A stretch of 64,000 nucleotides of DNA, taken from positions 31,947-95,946 of the forward strand of contig CAZGKF010000006.1 in the NCBI GenBank assembly GCA_964526475.1, written 5' to 3'. The position numbers and the translations under genes are program-made. Numbering within the stretch: the stretch's first letter is position 1; every line of letters starts with the position of its first letter. The notes under the pieces were generated by a model. That model was not told the DNA's origin and did not search any database. It saw nothing but the letters and a program-made list of their open reading frames with translations. This document shows, piece by piece, positions 26,994 through 35,863 of the stretch. This DNA comes from CAYVTV01 sp964526475. GTDB taxonomy: Bacteria > Bacteroidota > Bacteroidia > Bacteroidales > GCA-2748055.

Positions 26994-27782
26994 TTACCAT
27001 CCCCATATGTCAGATTCAATATGAGTTTCCAGTATAAGTTGTTTCAATTCTTCTACCATACCGGGATGTTCTGATGCAAGGTTGTTTTCTTCGCCCGGAT
27101 CAACATCCAGATCAAATAATACGGTGGTAGTTTTTTCCGGGTTAAGGACATCATAAAGAACAAGTTTCCAATTGTTTTTCAGAATTGCCTGTCTTCCTCC
27201 TTTTTCATAAAATGCCCAATACAAATAGTCGTGCTGTTTTTGTTCGTTTTGTCCTGTCAGGCTTGGTAAAAATGAAATACCGTCTATATTTGGCGGTGGT
27301 GTAATACCGGTAAGTTCAGACAAAGTTGGAAGGACATCCCAGAATGCAGAGACGTGGTCGGTTGTTGAACCGGCTTTAATTTTCTCAGGCCAGCGCACCA
27401 GCATTGGCACCCGGATACCGCCTTCATAAAGATCCCTTTTGTAGCCCTTCAGGGGGCCATCGCTGTTAAAATAATCTGGATCAGCTCCACCCTCAAGATG
27501 GGGCCCGTTGTCGGAAGTGAAAATGATGATGGTGTTATCACGAAGTCCCATTGCATCTATCTTATTGATGATCTGCCCAACCTGTTCATCAAGAATATGT
27601 ATCATAGCCGCAAATGCAGCATGTGATTCCATCTGAGATTCATACCCTCCTGTTGGGATAAGCTCCTGTCCATAGCATCCCATATCCCCGTAACCGAGAT
27701 CATCAGCAAGGATGAAAACTATGTTAGGTGGAGGTGTTACTTTTCCGCCGCAGCCAAAACTGAGAATGGCTAATGAATTCAT
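26994..27782 (-). pseudogene. Sulfatase with an in-frame internal deletion removing the catalytic cysteine region
   Basis: Residues 19-44 (PNIVFILADDLGYGDMGCYG, then QELIPT) match the start of an S1 sulfatase, but the next residues GGYESQMESHAAFAAMIHIL belong far downstream in the fold. The segment that normally holds PNIDRLA, the formylglycine CxPSR motif and GKWHLG is absent, with the junction near 27650. The rest (IFTSDNGPHLEGGADPDYFN, LYEGGIRVPMLVRWP) is intact to the end. At 262 residues it is roughly half normal length. Without the formylglycine residue it cannot be a normal sulfatase. The frame stays open, so a protein may still be made. Confidence 0.75.
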
Positions 27783-27801
27783 TAAAGTCAGAGGGATTAT
27801 A

Positions 27802-27984
27802 TTATGCTCCTATTGCTTTCAGGGCTTCGTAAACCAGAAATGCCGGCCATACAAGGGCCTTAAGAAAACCCAGTACGCCTATCCAGAAGGTAGTGGCTGT
27901 AGAAATGAAATAGATAGCTGCCCCAATGAATCCAAGTCCATAGACTGCACTGGAAGTGCCTCCATCGTGAATGTTTTTTCCCAT
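27802..27984 (-). CDS. Small conserved membrane protein, about 60 residues
   Basis: Starting at ATG 27984 rather than the upstream ATG, the product is MGKNIHDGGTSSAVYGLGFI followed by GAAIYFISTATTFWIGVLGF and LKALVWPAFLVYEALKAIGA. It forms two hydrophobic hairpin spans with a Gly-rich, polar N-terminus. Nearly identical 55-60 residue proteins (AVYGLGFIGA..TTFW.GVLG..KA..WPAFLVY) are widespread in bacteria but have no known role. The pattern of invariant aromatic and Pro residues suggests a specific membrane function. It stands 20 nt upstream of the broken sulfatase. Confidence 0.75.
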   Translation of the reverse strand: MGKNIHDGGTSSAVYGLGFIGAAIYFISTATTFWIGVLGFLKALVWPAFLVYEALKAIGA

Positions 27985-28351
27985 AATTAATGTTTTTAAG
28001 AAGTTAAAAATAATAAATGAAAAAGGAAAGTTATAATCACTCAATCCTGCTCTTCTGAAAACAAATATAGATTATTTTAAGGATTAAAACATGTACTTTT
28101 GTCAAAGAAAATGTATTCTGTAATTTAATAATTTACTTGTTGAGGAAACTTATTTATTCCCGGCCTGACGCTTTTCATTTCAGCAGGTTTTTTATTTGAG
28201 AAAGGTTTTATTCCTGAAAGAAAATATAGCGAAAACAGGAGTATATACCTCATTAAACGATACATCATTATAATGTGTGTCTGCTTTTTAATGATGTTAA
28301 GATAGAAAAAATACTTTATTATTTTCATTATCATCCTCTAAAAATGATCTG

Positions 28352-28499
28352 GATGATTATATAAGGGAAAGGGCTCAGGCTTTCTCATCCACTGAAAACA
28401 TGAATGATCTTATTGCTCAGGCCGGAAGCAGGAAACAGGAAACTAGTCTATCTGGAAGAAGCAATTCATGAGAGCCATGCATGAATACTATATCCATTT
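28352..28499 (+). pseudogene. Degenerate N-terminal fragment of an erythromycin-esterase-like protein
   Basis: One frame reads DDYIRERAQAFSSTENMNDL then IAQAGSRK; a second frame from 28439 reads KLVYLEEAIHESHA; a third ends HEYYIH. Joined, they resemble the opening of the erythromycin esterase family (KLVLLGEASHGTHEYY with the two conserved His). At least two frameshifts and the loss of the remaining 350 or so residues make it dead. The rest of the gap 28045-28487 holds no other recognisable gene. Confidence 0.4.
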
Positions 28500-29660
28500 A
28501 CTGATAATCTCTGATAAGTTATCCGGTGTTAATTTTACTGGATTATTCTTGACTTCGGTATTCGCACAGATTGTTGCGATATCCTTTTCTTTCAGCTCAT
28601 ATTCTGAAAGAAGAGGTAATTGCAGATCGCCGCTTAATTGGTAGATATATTGGATGAATCCGTCGATATAGTAATCATCTGACCGGTTTTCTTCATTAAG
28701 AAATATTTTACCTAACTGCGAATATTTTTTCAATGGATTTGGGTTATCTGCGTTTCGCCTGAGTTCCCTCACGGTTATTTCATTGGCAGGAGCCATAAGC
28801 GACCCGCATATAATACCATGAGGGATTTCGTACATTCCACCTATAGAAGAAGCAAAACCGTGAACAGCACCAAGTCCGGCATTAGCCAGACAGATACCTG
28901 AGGTGAGTGCAGCAAAGGACATACCCGTTCTTGCTTGCAGGTCATCACCATTAATATAACTGCGGACAAGTGAAGATTTTACTGCTTTTAATCCTTCCAG
29001 TGCGAGGGCATCGGTATATTCATTAGCTTTAACCGAAAGATATGCCTCCGTAAGCTGGGTGAAACAGTCCATCCCACTTGCAGAAGTTATATTTTTCGGA
29101 CAGTTTATTGTCAGCTCAGGGTCAACAATTGCTACATCAGGTACAAAATTATCATGACGTAGAGATTTTTTAAAGCCGTTCGAACCTGTTCTTGAAAGTA
29201 CGGCATTTTTCGTAGCCTCGCTTCCTGTTCCGGAAGTTGTAGGTATTGCAATGTATGGAATCCTTGTACCCGGATGCTCCCTGGAGCCGACACCCTCAAG
29301 ATAATCCAGAACAGATTCATTCTTGTACATCATGGCGGATATTGCTTTTCCAGCATCCATAACACTGCCACCACCTATCCCAACTACTGCTTTAATGATT
29401 TCCGGGGTAAGTTGTTGTACAGCCTGATCTATCATCTCCGGCGAGGGTTCACCTTTAATTACTATTACCTGATAAGCTATTCCGTTTTTCTTAAGTGAAT
29501 TTAACAGACCTTCAGCCTGAGGAGTTTTGGAAAATGAGCTCTTGCCTGTAACCAGGATGATTTTATTCCGATATGTGTTCAGTATGCCGGGCAGCAGGGA
29601 AAATTTCCCCTTCCCAAAACAGATCTTTGGTAAACGTGTAAATTCAAATGGGTTTACCAT
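28488..29660 (-). CDS. Iron-containing (type III) alcohol dehydrogenase
   Basis: The 390-residue enzyme has the NAD-binding GGGSVMDAGKAISAM motif (about 98-112), the ATTSGTGSEAT-like segment AIPTTSGTGSEATKNAV, and the metal-binding histidine stretch GAVHGFASSIGGMYEIPHG with two His plus an upstream Asp. It reduces or oxidises an alcohol/aldehyde pair in the cytoplasm using NAD(P) and Fe2+ or Zn2+. It overlaps the preceding monooxygenase-like gene by 7 nt, so they form an operon. The substrate is unknown; family members act on lactaldehyde, butanol or 1,3-propanediol. Confidence 0.9.
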   Translation of the reverse strand: MVNPFEFTRLPKICFGKGKFSLLPGILNTYRNKIILVTGKSSFSKTPQAEGLLNSLKKNGIAYQVIVIKGEPSPEMIDQAVQQLTPEIIKAVVGIGGGSVMDAGKAISAMMYKNESVLDYLEGVGSREHPGTRIPYIAIPTTSGTGSEATKNAVLSRTGSNGFKKSLRHDNFVPDVAIVDPELTINCPKNITSASGMDCFTQLTEAYLSVKANEYTDALALEGLKAVKSSLVRSYINGDDLQARTGMSFAALTSGICLANAGLGAVHGFASSIGGMYEIPHGIICGSLMAPANEITVRELRRNADNPNPLKKYSQLGKIFLNEENRSDDYYIDGFIQYIYQLSGDLQLPLLSEYELKEKDIATICANTEVKNNPVKLTPDNLSEIISKWI

Positions 29661-29962
29661 TTTGATATGTCGTTTGGTTCAATAATAGTATATTTTACCC
29701 CCTGCCTGGGTTCAGCCATCAGGTCTTTTACAACTTCCCTCCATGTTAAATAGTGGGGAGTGGTTTTATGAGCTGCGGAAGCTTCATCGGATTCATATGC
29801 TTCATAAATCATAAACCTGCAGGGATCGTCTGCCTGCTGAACAAAATCAAAACGAAGATTCCCGGGTTCTTTTAAAGATTCCATGTGGTTGGCAACAGTT
29901 GCATCAATAAAACTTTTTACCCCGTCGGGTTTTACATGAACATAAACACAGCTTACTATCAT
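29654..29962 (-). CDS. ABM-domain protein (LsrG/YgiN-like)
   Basis: This 102-residue protein has the compact antibiotic-biosynthesis-monooxygenase fold seen as VSCVYVHVKPDGVKSFIDAT, NLRFDFVQQADDPCRFMIYE and HKTTPHYLTWREVVKDLMAE. Relatives are LsrG, which processes autoinducer-2, and YgiN, a quinol monooxygenase. Its gene overlaps the alcohol dehydrogenase start by 7 nt, so the two may act on one carbonyl compound in sequence. The last residues (EPNDISKW) follow the family domain. The reaction cannot be read from sequence. Confidence 0.8.
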   Translation of the reverse strand: MIVSCVYVHVKPDGVKSFIDATVANHMESLKEPGNLRFDFVQQADDPCRFMIYEAYESDEASAAHKTTPHYLTWREVVKDLMAEPRQGVKYTIIEPNDISKW

Positions 29963-30425
29963 TAGGATGATTTTTTATGCAAAGTTAATGAAATAAGAAA
30001 AAACTACCGACTTAAACACAAATTCGTCATTTCACTTTTTCCTCTTTCCTGCATTTTAAGATTTTTTAACAAATCAGCTAAGGCATTGAAAATCAGATTA
30101 ATAAAAATTTTCATTGACTGTTTTATTATTTAATGATTCAGGATAATTATTTAAATCATAAATCATTGAAAAATAGATTATTACAGGTCTTTCTGTGAGG
30201 TGAGTATTGGGTAAATGTAAATGGGAAATTTTTCTTGTAATTTCATAATACACAGATATTCAATCAAATACAGGACATTAAACATTTTTTTTTGTCGAAT
30301 CTTTTTTTTGCAGAGTTAAATTCAGAAAATATACATTTTGATATAGTTTCTATTTTTTTTTTTTAGTTCAAGTTTTAAATTTGCCTTCCGGATAAAATAA
30401 TAAATTAAAATAAGGAGGATATTAT
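29963..30425. other. AT-rich gap upstream of the NEW3/ABC operon
   Basis: No coding sequence was seen. Long T-runs lie at about 30285-30365 (up to eleven T). AAGGAGG at 30412-30418, 7 nt before the start codon at 30426, is a strong Shine-Dalgarno site, which is rare among the genes in this window. Confidence 0.5.
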
Positions 30426-31577
30426 ATGTCAACTCGTTTAAAATGGTTTAATCTGTTTATACTCCCATTATTTGGGATAATGATGCTTATGGGCCATAAT
30501 GCAGTGGCTGGCGATAGTTTATTTTTATATACTCCATTTACAAAAATTACCGTACCACCGGGAGAAGCTATCGATTACACAATAGATGTTATAAACAAAA
30601 GCAGTAAAACCCAGACTGCTGAAATAAAGATCACGGGAATGCCGAGGGGATGGGATTATGTTCTGAAGTCGGCAGCCTGGAATGTCAGCCAGATTTCAGT
30701 TCTTCCTGATGAGAAGAAAGGCTTTTCCCTTAGAGTTGAAGTCCCCATGAAAGTAAACAAGGGTACATATCGTTTTAATGTTGTTGCAGATGGACTATAT
30801 ACTTTGCCCCTGTATATTATTGTATCCGAGCAGGGAACATTTAAAACAGAATTTACTACGAAACAACCGAATATGGAGGGTGCCCCTACTTCCCAGTTTA
30901 CATTTATAGCTGATTTAAGAAACAGAACTGCAGATGATCAGTTGTACGCATTAAGGGCTGATGCTCCCAGAGGTTGGAATGTTGTATTTAAAGCTGATTA
31001 CAAGCAGGTTACGTCTGTTAATGTAGAAGCGAATAATAGTTCGAACATAAGTATTGAAGTAAAAGCCCCGGATAGGACAAAAGCAGGAACATATAAAATT
31101 CCTGTAAGCGCATCAACTAATGTGACATCAGCAAACCTGGAGTTTGAAGTAGTTATAACAGGGACGTATGAGATGGAGCTTACTACTCCTACAGGTTTAT
31201 TGAGTACAAGTATTACCGCAGGTGGCGAAAGACGTGTGGAACTACTTTTGAAAAATACCGGTTCCTCTCTACTCAATGATATTAAACTTAGTGCCTCTGC
31301 ACCTGTTAACTGGGATGTTATTTTCGATCCGCAAAATATCGACAAACTTGATCCAGGGGATAATGCACAGATTTTTGCCACTATTAAACCGGATAAAAAA
31401 GCAATAGCCGGAGACTATGTAACGAATATTGATGCCAGAATCCCGGAAGTTTCCTCGAGAGCTGCCTTCAGAATTTCTGTAAAAACCCCAATGCTTCTTG
31501 GCTGGATTGGTGTTCTGATAATTTTTGTTGCTCTGGGAACAGTGTATCATTTATTCCGAAAATATGGAAGGAGGTAA
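30426..31577 (+). CDS. Exported NEW3-domain protein with C-terminal membrane anchor
   Basis: The 383-residue protein has a signal peptide (about 1-28), then at least three Ig-like NEW3 (NPCBM-associated) repeats seen as PPGEAIDYTIDVINKSSKTQ, MPRGWDYVLKS, APRGWNVVFKADYKQV and APVNWDVIFDPQNIDKLDPG, and one C-terminal span (GWIGVLIIFVALGTVYHLF) with a basic tail. The body faces outward and is tethered in the inner membrane. It lies 3 nt before an ABC ATPase gene that precedes the permease, and all three genes have a strong AAGGAGG. The protein is probably an extracytoplasmic accessory of that transporter. Substrate is unknown. Confidence 0.8.
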   Translation: MSTRLKWFNLFILPLFGIMMLMGHNAVAGDSLFLYTPFTKITVPPGEAIDYTIDVINKSSKTQTAEIKITGMPRGWDYVLKSAAWNVSQISVLPDEKKGFSLRVEVPMKVNKGTYRFNVVADGLYTLPLYIIVSEQGTFKTEFTTKQPNMEGAPTSQFTFIADLRNRTADDQLYALRADAPRGWNVVFKADYKQVTSVNVEANNSSNISIEVKAPDRTKAGTYKIPVSASTNVTSANLEFEVVITGTYEMELTTPTGLLSTSITAGGERRVELLLKNTGSSLLNDIKLSASAPVNWDVIFDPQNIDKLDPGDNAQIFATIKPDKKAIAGDYVTNIDARIPEVSSRAAFRISVKTPMLLGWIGVLIIFVALGTVYHLFRKYGRR

Positions 31578-31580
31578 ACC

Positions 31581-32570
31581 GTGGACGGCAATATTATCGA
31601 ACTTGTTGATCTGACAAAAGAATACGGATCGCATATGGTTGTCAATCGCCTTAATCTGAAAATAGGTAAGGGTGAGGTATTTGGTTTGCTTGGACCGAAC
31701 GGTGCAGGGAAAACTACAACCATTCTGATGCTGCTCGGATTAACTGAGCCATCATCAGGTTCTGTCCATGTATGTGGAATAAATTCTACCACTAACCCGA
31801 TTGAAGTGAAAAGAAGAGTAGGATATCTTCCTGAAAACGTGGGGTTTTATGATGATCTGACAGGGCTGGAGAATCTTATGTTTACAGCGCGTTTAAATGG
31901 TAATTCCAACAATTCAGCTGCTCAGAAAGCCGAACAATTACTTATGCAGGTAGGGTTAAAGGATTCCGGAAATAAAAAAGCAGGACATTATTCAAGGGGA
32001 ATGCTTCAGCGCCTCGGACTTGCGGATGTGTTAATAAAAAATCCGGAAGTTATTATTCTGGATGAACCTACTCTTGGCATTGATCCTACTGGTGTAAAAG
32101 AGTTCCTTGAATTAATTGTACATTTGAGTAAAGAGGATGGCATCACAGTTTTGCTTTCTTCCCACCATTTATACCAGGTACAGCAGGTATGTGACAGAGT
32201 CGGATTATTTGTTAAGGGGAACCTTATTGCTGAAGGGAATATAAATTCTTTGTCGCAGAGATTATTCTCCCACGAGCCATTTAGTGTTGAGGCCGGGTTT
32301 TCCCCGGATGAAAATTTATTATCAGGCCATCTTCCTGGCACAGGACATTCAGGAGATAACCTGAAGAAGGCCCTGGAGAATATCGAAGGTGTAATGAAGG
32401 TGGAGTTAAAGGAAAATAAATTCACTATTGGTTGTTCACGGGATGCAACAAATGATATTGCCCGAATAATAATTGAATCAGGTGCCGGATTAAGTTTTCT
32501 GAATAAAAGGGAGTATGGGCTCGATGATATTTATAACCGTTATTTCGAAGGAGGAGGGAATCATGAATAA
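31581..32570 (+). CDS. ABC transporter ATP-binding protein
   Basis: Translation starts at GTG 31581, 6 nt after AAGGAGG. The 329-residue protein has Walker A GPNGAGKTT at 38-46, the signature YSRGM at 137-141, Walker B VIILDEPTLGID at 157-168 and the H-loop LSSHHL. A C-terminal extension of about 100 residues (from SLSQRLFSHEPFSVEAG) is typical of Nos/Gld-type exporter ATPases. It overlaps the permease gene by 8 nt. Together they make a two-subunit ABC-2 transporter, with the NEW3 protein as a probable partner. Confidence 0.93.
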   Translation: MDGNIIELVDLTKEYGSHMVVNRLNLKIGKGEVFGLLGPNGAGKTTTILMLLGLTEPSSGSVHVCGINSTTNPIEVKRRVGYLPENVGFYDDLTGLENLMFTARLNGNSNNSAAQKAEQLLMQVGLKDSGNKKAGHYSRGMLQRLGLADVLIKNPEVIILDEPTLGIDPTGVKEFLELIVHLSKEDGITVLLSSHHLYQVQQVCDRVGLFVKGNLIAEGNINSLSQRLFSHEPFSVEAGFSPDENLLSGHLPGTGHSGDNLKKALENIEGVMKVELKENKFTIGCSRDATNDIARIIIESGAGLSFLNKREYGLDDIYNRYFEGGGNHE

Positions 32571-33585
32571 TATGGAAAAAAAAGATAAAAGATTTTCCCC
32601 GCGTTTCAATTTCCTGAGATGGTTTAATACGGATGATGAGGTTATTCATCCTTTCCGGGTGTTAGTAAACAAGGAAATTTCTGATCACGTTAAAAGCTGG
32701 CGGTTTATTATTCTTTTTATAATTATTGTTATAACCTGTGCCGGGTCAATGTATACCGCGTTCAATAATATTAGCACTGTAGCAAAGGAAGAAGGTGAAA
32801 ATACTTACTTTTTCCTTAGATTATTTACCTTATCTGATGGAACACTCCCGTCTTTTCTGGTTTTCATTAGTTTTCTTGGTCCTCTCCTGGGCATCAGCCT
32901 GGGGTTCGATGCAGTGAATTCAGAGCAGACAAAAGGAACATTAAGCCGGATACTTGCCCAGCCAATTCATCGCGATTATATCATTAATGCCAAGTTTACT
33001 GCTGCTTTAACTGTTATTAGTATAATGCTTTTTGCTCTGGTATTCCTTTCTCTGGGAATCGGAATTATTTTAATTGGCATTCCTCCCACAGCAGAAGAAT
33101 TTTTACGTATTATTTTCTTTATGCTGCTTAGTATTGTGTACGTGGCATTCTGGTTAAATTTATCAATACTTTTTTCAGTACAATTTCGTCACGCTGCAAC
33201 TTCTGCTCTCGCCGGTATTGCAGTCTGGTTGTTCTTCAGTGTATTTTATGCCATGATCGTTAATCTTATCGCCAAGGCAACTTTACCGTCAGAATTGGCA
33301 AGTCCTCAGCAAATAATCAGTTACCAGAAATTTATTACAAATTTGTTAAGGTTAGTGCCAAGCCAGCTCTTTAGCGATGCAACCACAACTTTACTGATGC
33401 CATCAATTCGCAGTCTAAGCCCGTTAACAATGGAACAGATACATGGTACCATTCCCAGCCCTCTACCACTGGGGCAGAGCTTATTGGTCGTCTGGCCACA
33501 GCTTACCGGAATGATAGCTGCAACTATTGTATGTTTCGTTTTTTCTTATGTACCATTTATGAGAAGGGAAATTCGGTCAAGATAA
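32563..33585 (+). CDS. ABC-2 type permease
   Basis: I place the start at ATG 32563, just after GGAGGAGGGA, instead of an in-frame ATG 48 nt upstream inside the ATPase gene. The 340-residue protein has a long cytoplasmic N-terminus (about 50 residues), then six spans with a large external loop, including SWRFIILFIIIVITCAGSMY, FVSFLGPLLGISLGFDAVNS and the final MIAATIVCFVFSYVPFMR. The segment GISLGFDAVNSEQTKGTLSR is typical of NosY-like ABC-2 permeases. It pairs with the preceding ATPase. The operon ends 4 nt before the convergent BlaI-type gene. Confidence 0.9.
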   Translation: MNNMEKKDKRFSPRFNFLRWFNTDDEVIHPFRVLVNKEISDHVKSWRFIILFIIIVITCAGSMYTAFNNISTVAKEEGENTYFFLRLFTLSDGTLPSFLVFISFLGPLLGISLGFDAVNSEQTKGTLSRILAQPIHRDYIINAKFTAALTVISIMLFALVFLSLGIGIILIGIPPTAEEFLRIIFFMLLSIVYVAFWLNLSILFSVQFRHAATSALAGIAVWLFFSVFYAMIVNLIAKATLPSELASPQQIISYQKFITNLLRLVPSQLFSDATTTLLMPSIRSLSPLTMEQIHGTIPSPLPLGQSLLVVWPQLTGMIAATIVCFVFSYVPFMRREIRSR

Positions 33586-33589
33586 ACGG

Positions 33590-33970
33590 TCAGACTTTCT
33601 TATTTTTCTTTAAGTATTTGTTAATTTCCTTGCGTTCTTTCCGGGAAAGTTTATAGTTTACAAGTATCCCGATTATCATCTGGCTGGCAGAATCTCCGAA
33701 CAAAATGTTCAGCATTTTATTTATAAAATACTTTTGGGCTTTTTTATGGGAAAATAAGGGCGTATATACATGAGAACGACCAGAAGTGTCCCTCTCCAGT
33801 AAGCCTTTTTCTGTCATGATCTGCATAGTTTTAAGGCTGGTGGTATAACCGGTATTCCTCTTTTCTTTCAGGACTTCAAATACTTCCCGTACAGTGGCAG
33901 AACCTTTTTTCCATAGTACCTGTAAGATTTCAAGTTCCCTTTCTGTGGGATGAACTGTTATTTTGGTCAT
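33590..33970 (-). CDS. BlaI/MecI/CopY-family transcriptional repressor without a BlaR1 partner
   Basis: The start at ATG 33970 (MTKITVHPTERELEILQVLW) gives 126 residues with the winged helix GSATVREVFEVLKEKRNTGYT, TTSLKTMQIMTEKGLLERDT and the wing SGRSHVYTPLF, then a dimerisation tail. In this family a BlaR1-type metalloprotease usually follows and cleaves the repressor, but none is adjacent here. The gene faces the NEW3/ABC operon tail to tail, 4 nt apart. A perfect palindrome 30 bp upstream of the start is a likely self-operator. Its targets and signal are unknown. Confidence 0.85.
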   Translation of the reverse strand: MTKITVHPTERELEILQVLWKKGSATVREVFEVLKEKRNTGYTTSLKTMQIMTEKGLLERDTSGRSHVYTPLFSHKKAQKYFINKMLNILFGDSASQMIIGILVNYKLSRKERKEINKYLKKNKKV

Positions 33971-33999
33971 AATAATTGAATTATAAAAAGTAAATATAC

Positions 34000-34015
34000 T
34001 ACGAAAAAATTCGTA
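34000..34015 (-). promoter_or_regulatory. Palindromic operator upstream of the BlaI-type gene
   Basis: TACGAAAAAATTCGTA has two perfect 6-bp arms around AAAA, extending to 8 of 9 matches per arm when flanks are included (TACTACGAA against TATTACGAA). It lies 30-45 bp upstream of the repressor start codon. BlaI-type boxes are TACA/TGTA palindromes of similar size, so this is probably where the protein binds itself. The actual half-site differs from the classical one. Confidence 0.5.
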
Positions 34016-34021
34016 ATACAA

Positions 34022-34480
34022 ATATTTTAGAAAAAAATGTAGTGAAGAAAGATTTAGAGAATCACTTCAAGGTAATTTGTTCCTTTCAAATCCCGCAATT
34101 TATATAGATATAGAAATCCCAAAATGAATTAAGGTGTAAATTAATTTAAAAAATAACTTTACACCCGATTATTCAAAATGTTCTATTAATTTAATACCTT
34201 TTAAGAAAGTAAAAGTAGAGCATTTATATACCGAAAAAGTTGATTCATAATGTGAACAATGTTCATTTTATTAACCTTTTTATTCGATGTTCATTACCAC
34301 TTTGGAGGATTTTCTGAATTATCAGACAGCCGTCCGTGGTGAGGAAGGATTGGGTTGAATTATCTTCGGGATGAAACAGAGTATTTATAGGATTGTTTTA
34401 TCGCCTTTGAAGAATAAGACAATAATCAACAACAAAGAACAAGGTTTATAAATCCCTGTTTCAGTTATAACCCCATAATT
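34022..34480. other. Gap of about 460 bp, with one inverted repeat
   Basis: No coding sequence was recognised. TGAACAATGTTCA at 34253-34265 is a perfect inverted repeat around one base and a further half-site GTTCA lies at 34289-34293. It is far (215 bp) from the next start codon, so any regulatory role is uncertain. Confidence 0.4.
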
Positions 34481-35605
34481 ATGAATTTTAAACAGACTGT
34501 AGGTAATTACCATGATCTGCACGTTATAGTTAAGACCCGGGCGGATGAAAAACTTATTCAACATCTCAAAAAAACAATTCTTGGGACCCCAGGAGGCTTA
34601 AGGTACAAGCATACAGATCAGGAGAAGAAACTTGAATATATAGGGGAGTCGTATTTCATGATACTTTATAAAATGTCCCGTATGCTTGGCTCTGTTGGGT
34701 TTTGTCTGAGAGAAACATATAAAGATTCCGTGCCGGAAAAATCGTGGTACATAAGGTACTTCGCTATTCACTCCCCTCTGAGGGCGCAAAAGGGAAAACA
34801 ATTAAAAGATAAAACCAAAGCTGACAGAGGTGATGGAATTTTAAAAAGCCTTGCTTTGCCCTATTTCAGCAATCCGGATATTCTCCAGTATCCAACAACT
34901 GGTTCTGTGTCGAAGTCTATCATCTTCTCCTATATTGATAAAGAAAATCCCCGTTCGCTTGAATTTAGCGAACAGATGGGATTTGTTCCTCTGAGAACTT
35001 TCGAGACAATTATTTATTCTCGCTTTACACCCCGGCAAATCAACTGTGTTAAAAGGATCACCGATGAAGAAAAGCCTTTTGTGCTCAGTGAGTTAAGGAG
35101 TTTTTACAAGGACTATACTCTGTATAGTAACCGGAACATCTTTTATAATAATAGTTATTATCTTGCATATGAAAATAGTGAGATAGTGGCAGGCCTCCAG
35201 GCAAATCATGAAATATGGCAGATCGTTGAGATGGGAGGTGTTAGCGGTAAGCTCCTTGTTAATTTTCTTCCCCGTATTCCTGGATTTAGGAAGTTCTTAA
35301 ATCCTGAAAGATTTGAGTTCCTTGCGCTGGAAGGGATATGGTATAAAGAGGGGAAAGCGCAATATATTGCTGATATAATAGAAACAGTGCTTTCCCTTAA
35401 AAAAATCCATGTTGCTTTGACATGGCAGGATATAGGATCGCATATAAGCACAGACCTTATGAAAGCAGGAAATTTCGGATTTCTAAAATATTTTATAAAA
35501 GCTGGTAAGGGAGAAATTTACATCAAGTTTATTTCCTTTGACGAAAAGGAAAAGGAGGAATATTTCAACAAACCTGCTTATCTTTCTGCATTTGATATGA
35601 CGTAA
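34481..35605 (+). CDS. GNAT-like protein with two possible acyltransferase halves
   Basis: The 374-residue protein lacks a signal peptide. The first half has a strand-turn-strand opening (DLHVIVKTRADEKLIQHLKK), SWYIRYFAIHSP and then IIFSYIDKENPRSLEFSEQM with GFVP, which is the classic C-terminal GNAT signature of an acetyl-CoA-binding enzyme. The second half (from about 195, FVLSELRSFYKDYTLYSNRN) may be another degenerate GNAT-like domain. I do not recognise the specific family. No operon partner is evident. N-acyltransferase activity is inferred from the fold pattern only. Confidence 0.5.
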   Translation: MNFKQTVGNYHDLHVIVKTRADEKLIQHLKKTILGTPGGLRYKHTDQEKKLEYIGESYFMILYKMSRMLGSVGFCLRETYKDSVPEKSWYIRYFAIHSPLRAQKGKQLKDKTKADRGDGILKSLALPYFSNPDILQYPTTGSVSKSIIFSYIDKENPRSLEFSEQMGFVPLRTFETIIYSRFTPRQINCVKRITDEEKPFVLSELRSFYKDYTLYSNRNIFYNNSYYLAYENSEIVAGLQANHEIWQIVEMGGVSGKLLVNFLPRIPGFRKFLNPERFEFLALEGIWYKEGKAQYIADIIETVLSLKKIHVALTWQDIGSHISTDLMKAGNFGFLKYFIKAGKGEIYIKFISFDEKEKEEYFNKPAYLSAFDMT

Positions 35606-35834
35606 TGATGTTTTTTTCGTTATACAGATGGGGGAGTTTGTAAATCTAGTTATTTACTCGGTTTCCTCCACTTTTTTCTGTGTGCATCAGCAGGAATACC
35701 TTTTTCTATCTTTAATTTATGTCCCGCAGATATAACGCAGAAGGATGATTTGAGATAACCGCATAAGCGTTTTATTTAATAAAATTTAACAATAGCTCTC
35801 TGTTCATTTTTCTAGTCATGTTATACTTTTTTTA

Positions 35835-35842
35835 TATATTTG
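35835..35842 (+). promoter_or_regulatory. -7 box of the small outer-membrane protein gene
   Basis: TATATTTG matches TAnnTTTG exactly and lies 21 nt before ATG 35864. This favours ATG 35864 over the TTG at 35840, which would sit inside the promoter. Confidence 0.5.
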
Positions 35843-35863
35843 AAAGAATTTAATGCAACACAG

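Noticed and set aside
28125..28334. 69-codon minus-strand ORF upstream of the esterase remnant
   Set aside because: Low-complexity Lys/Ile/Tyr-rich sequence with no homologue or signal pattern; judged chance.
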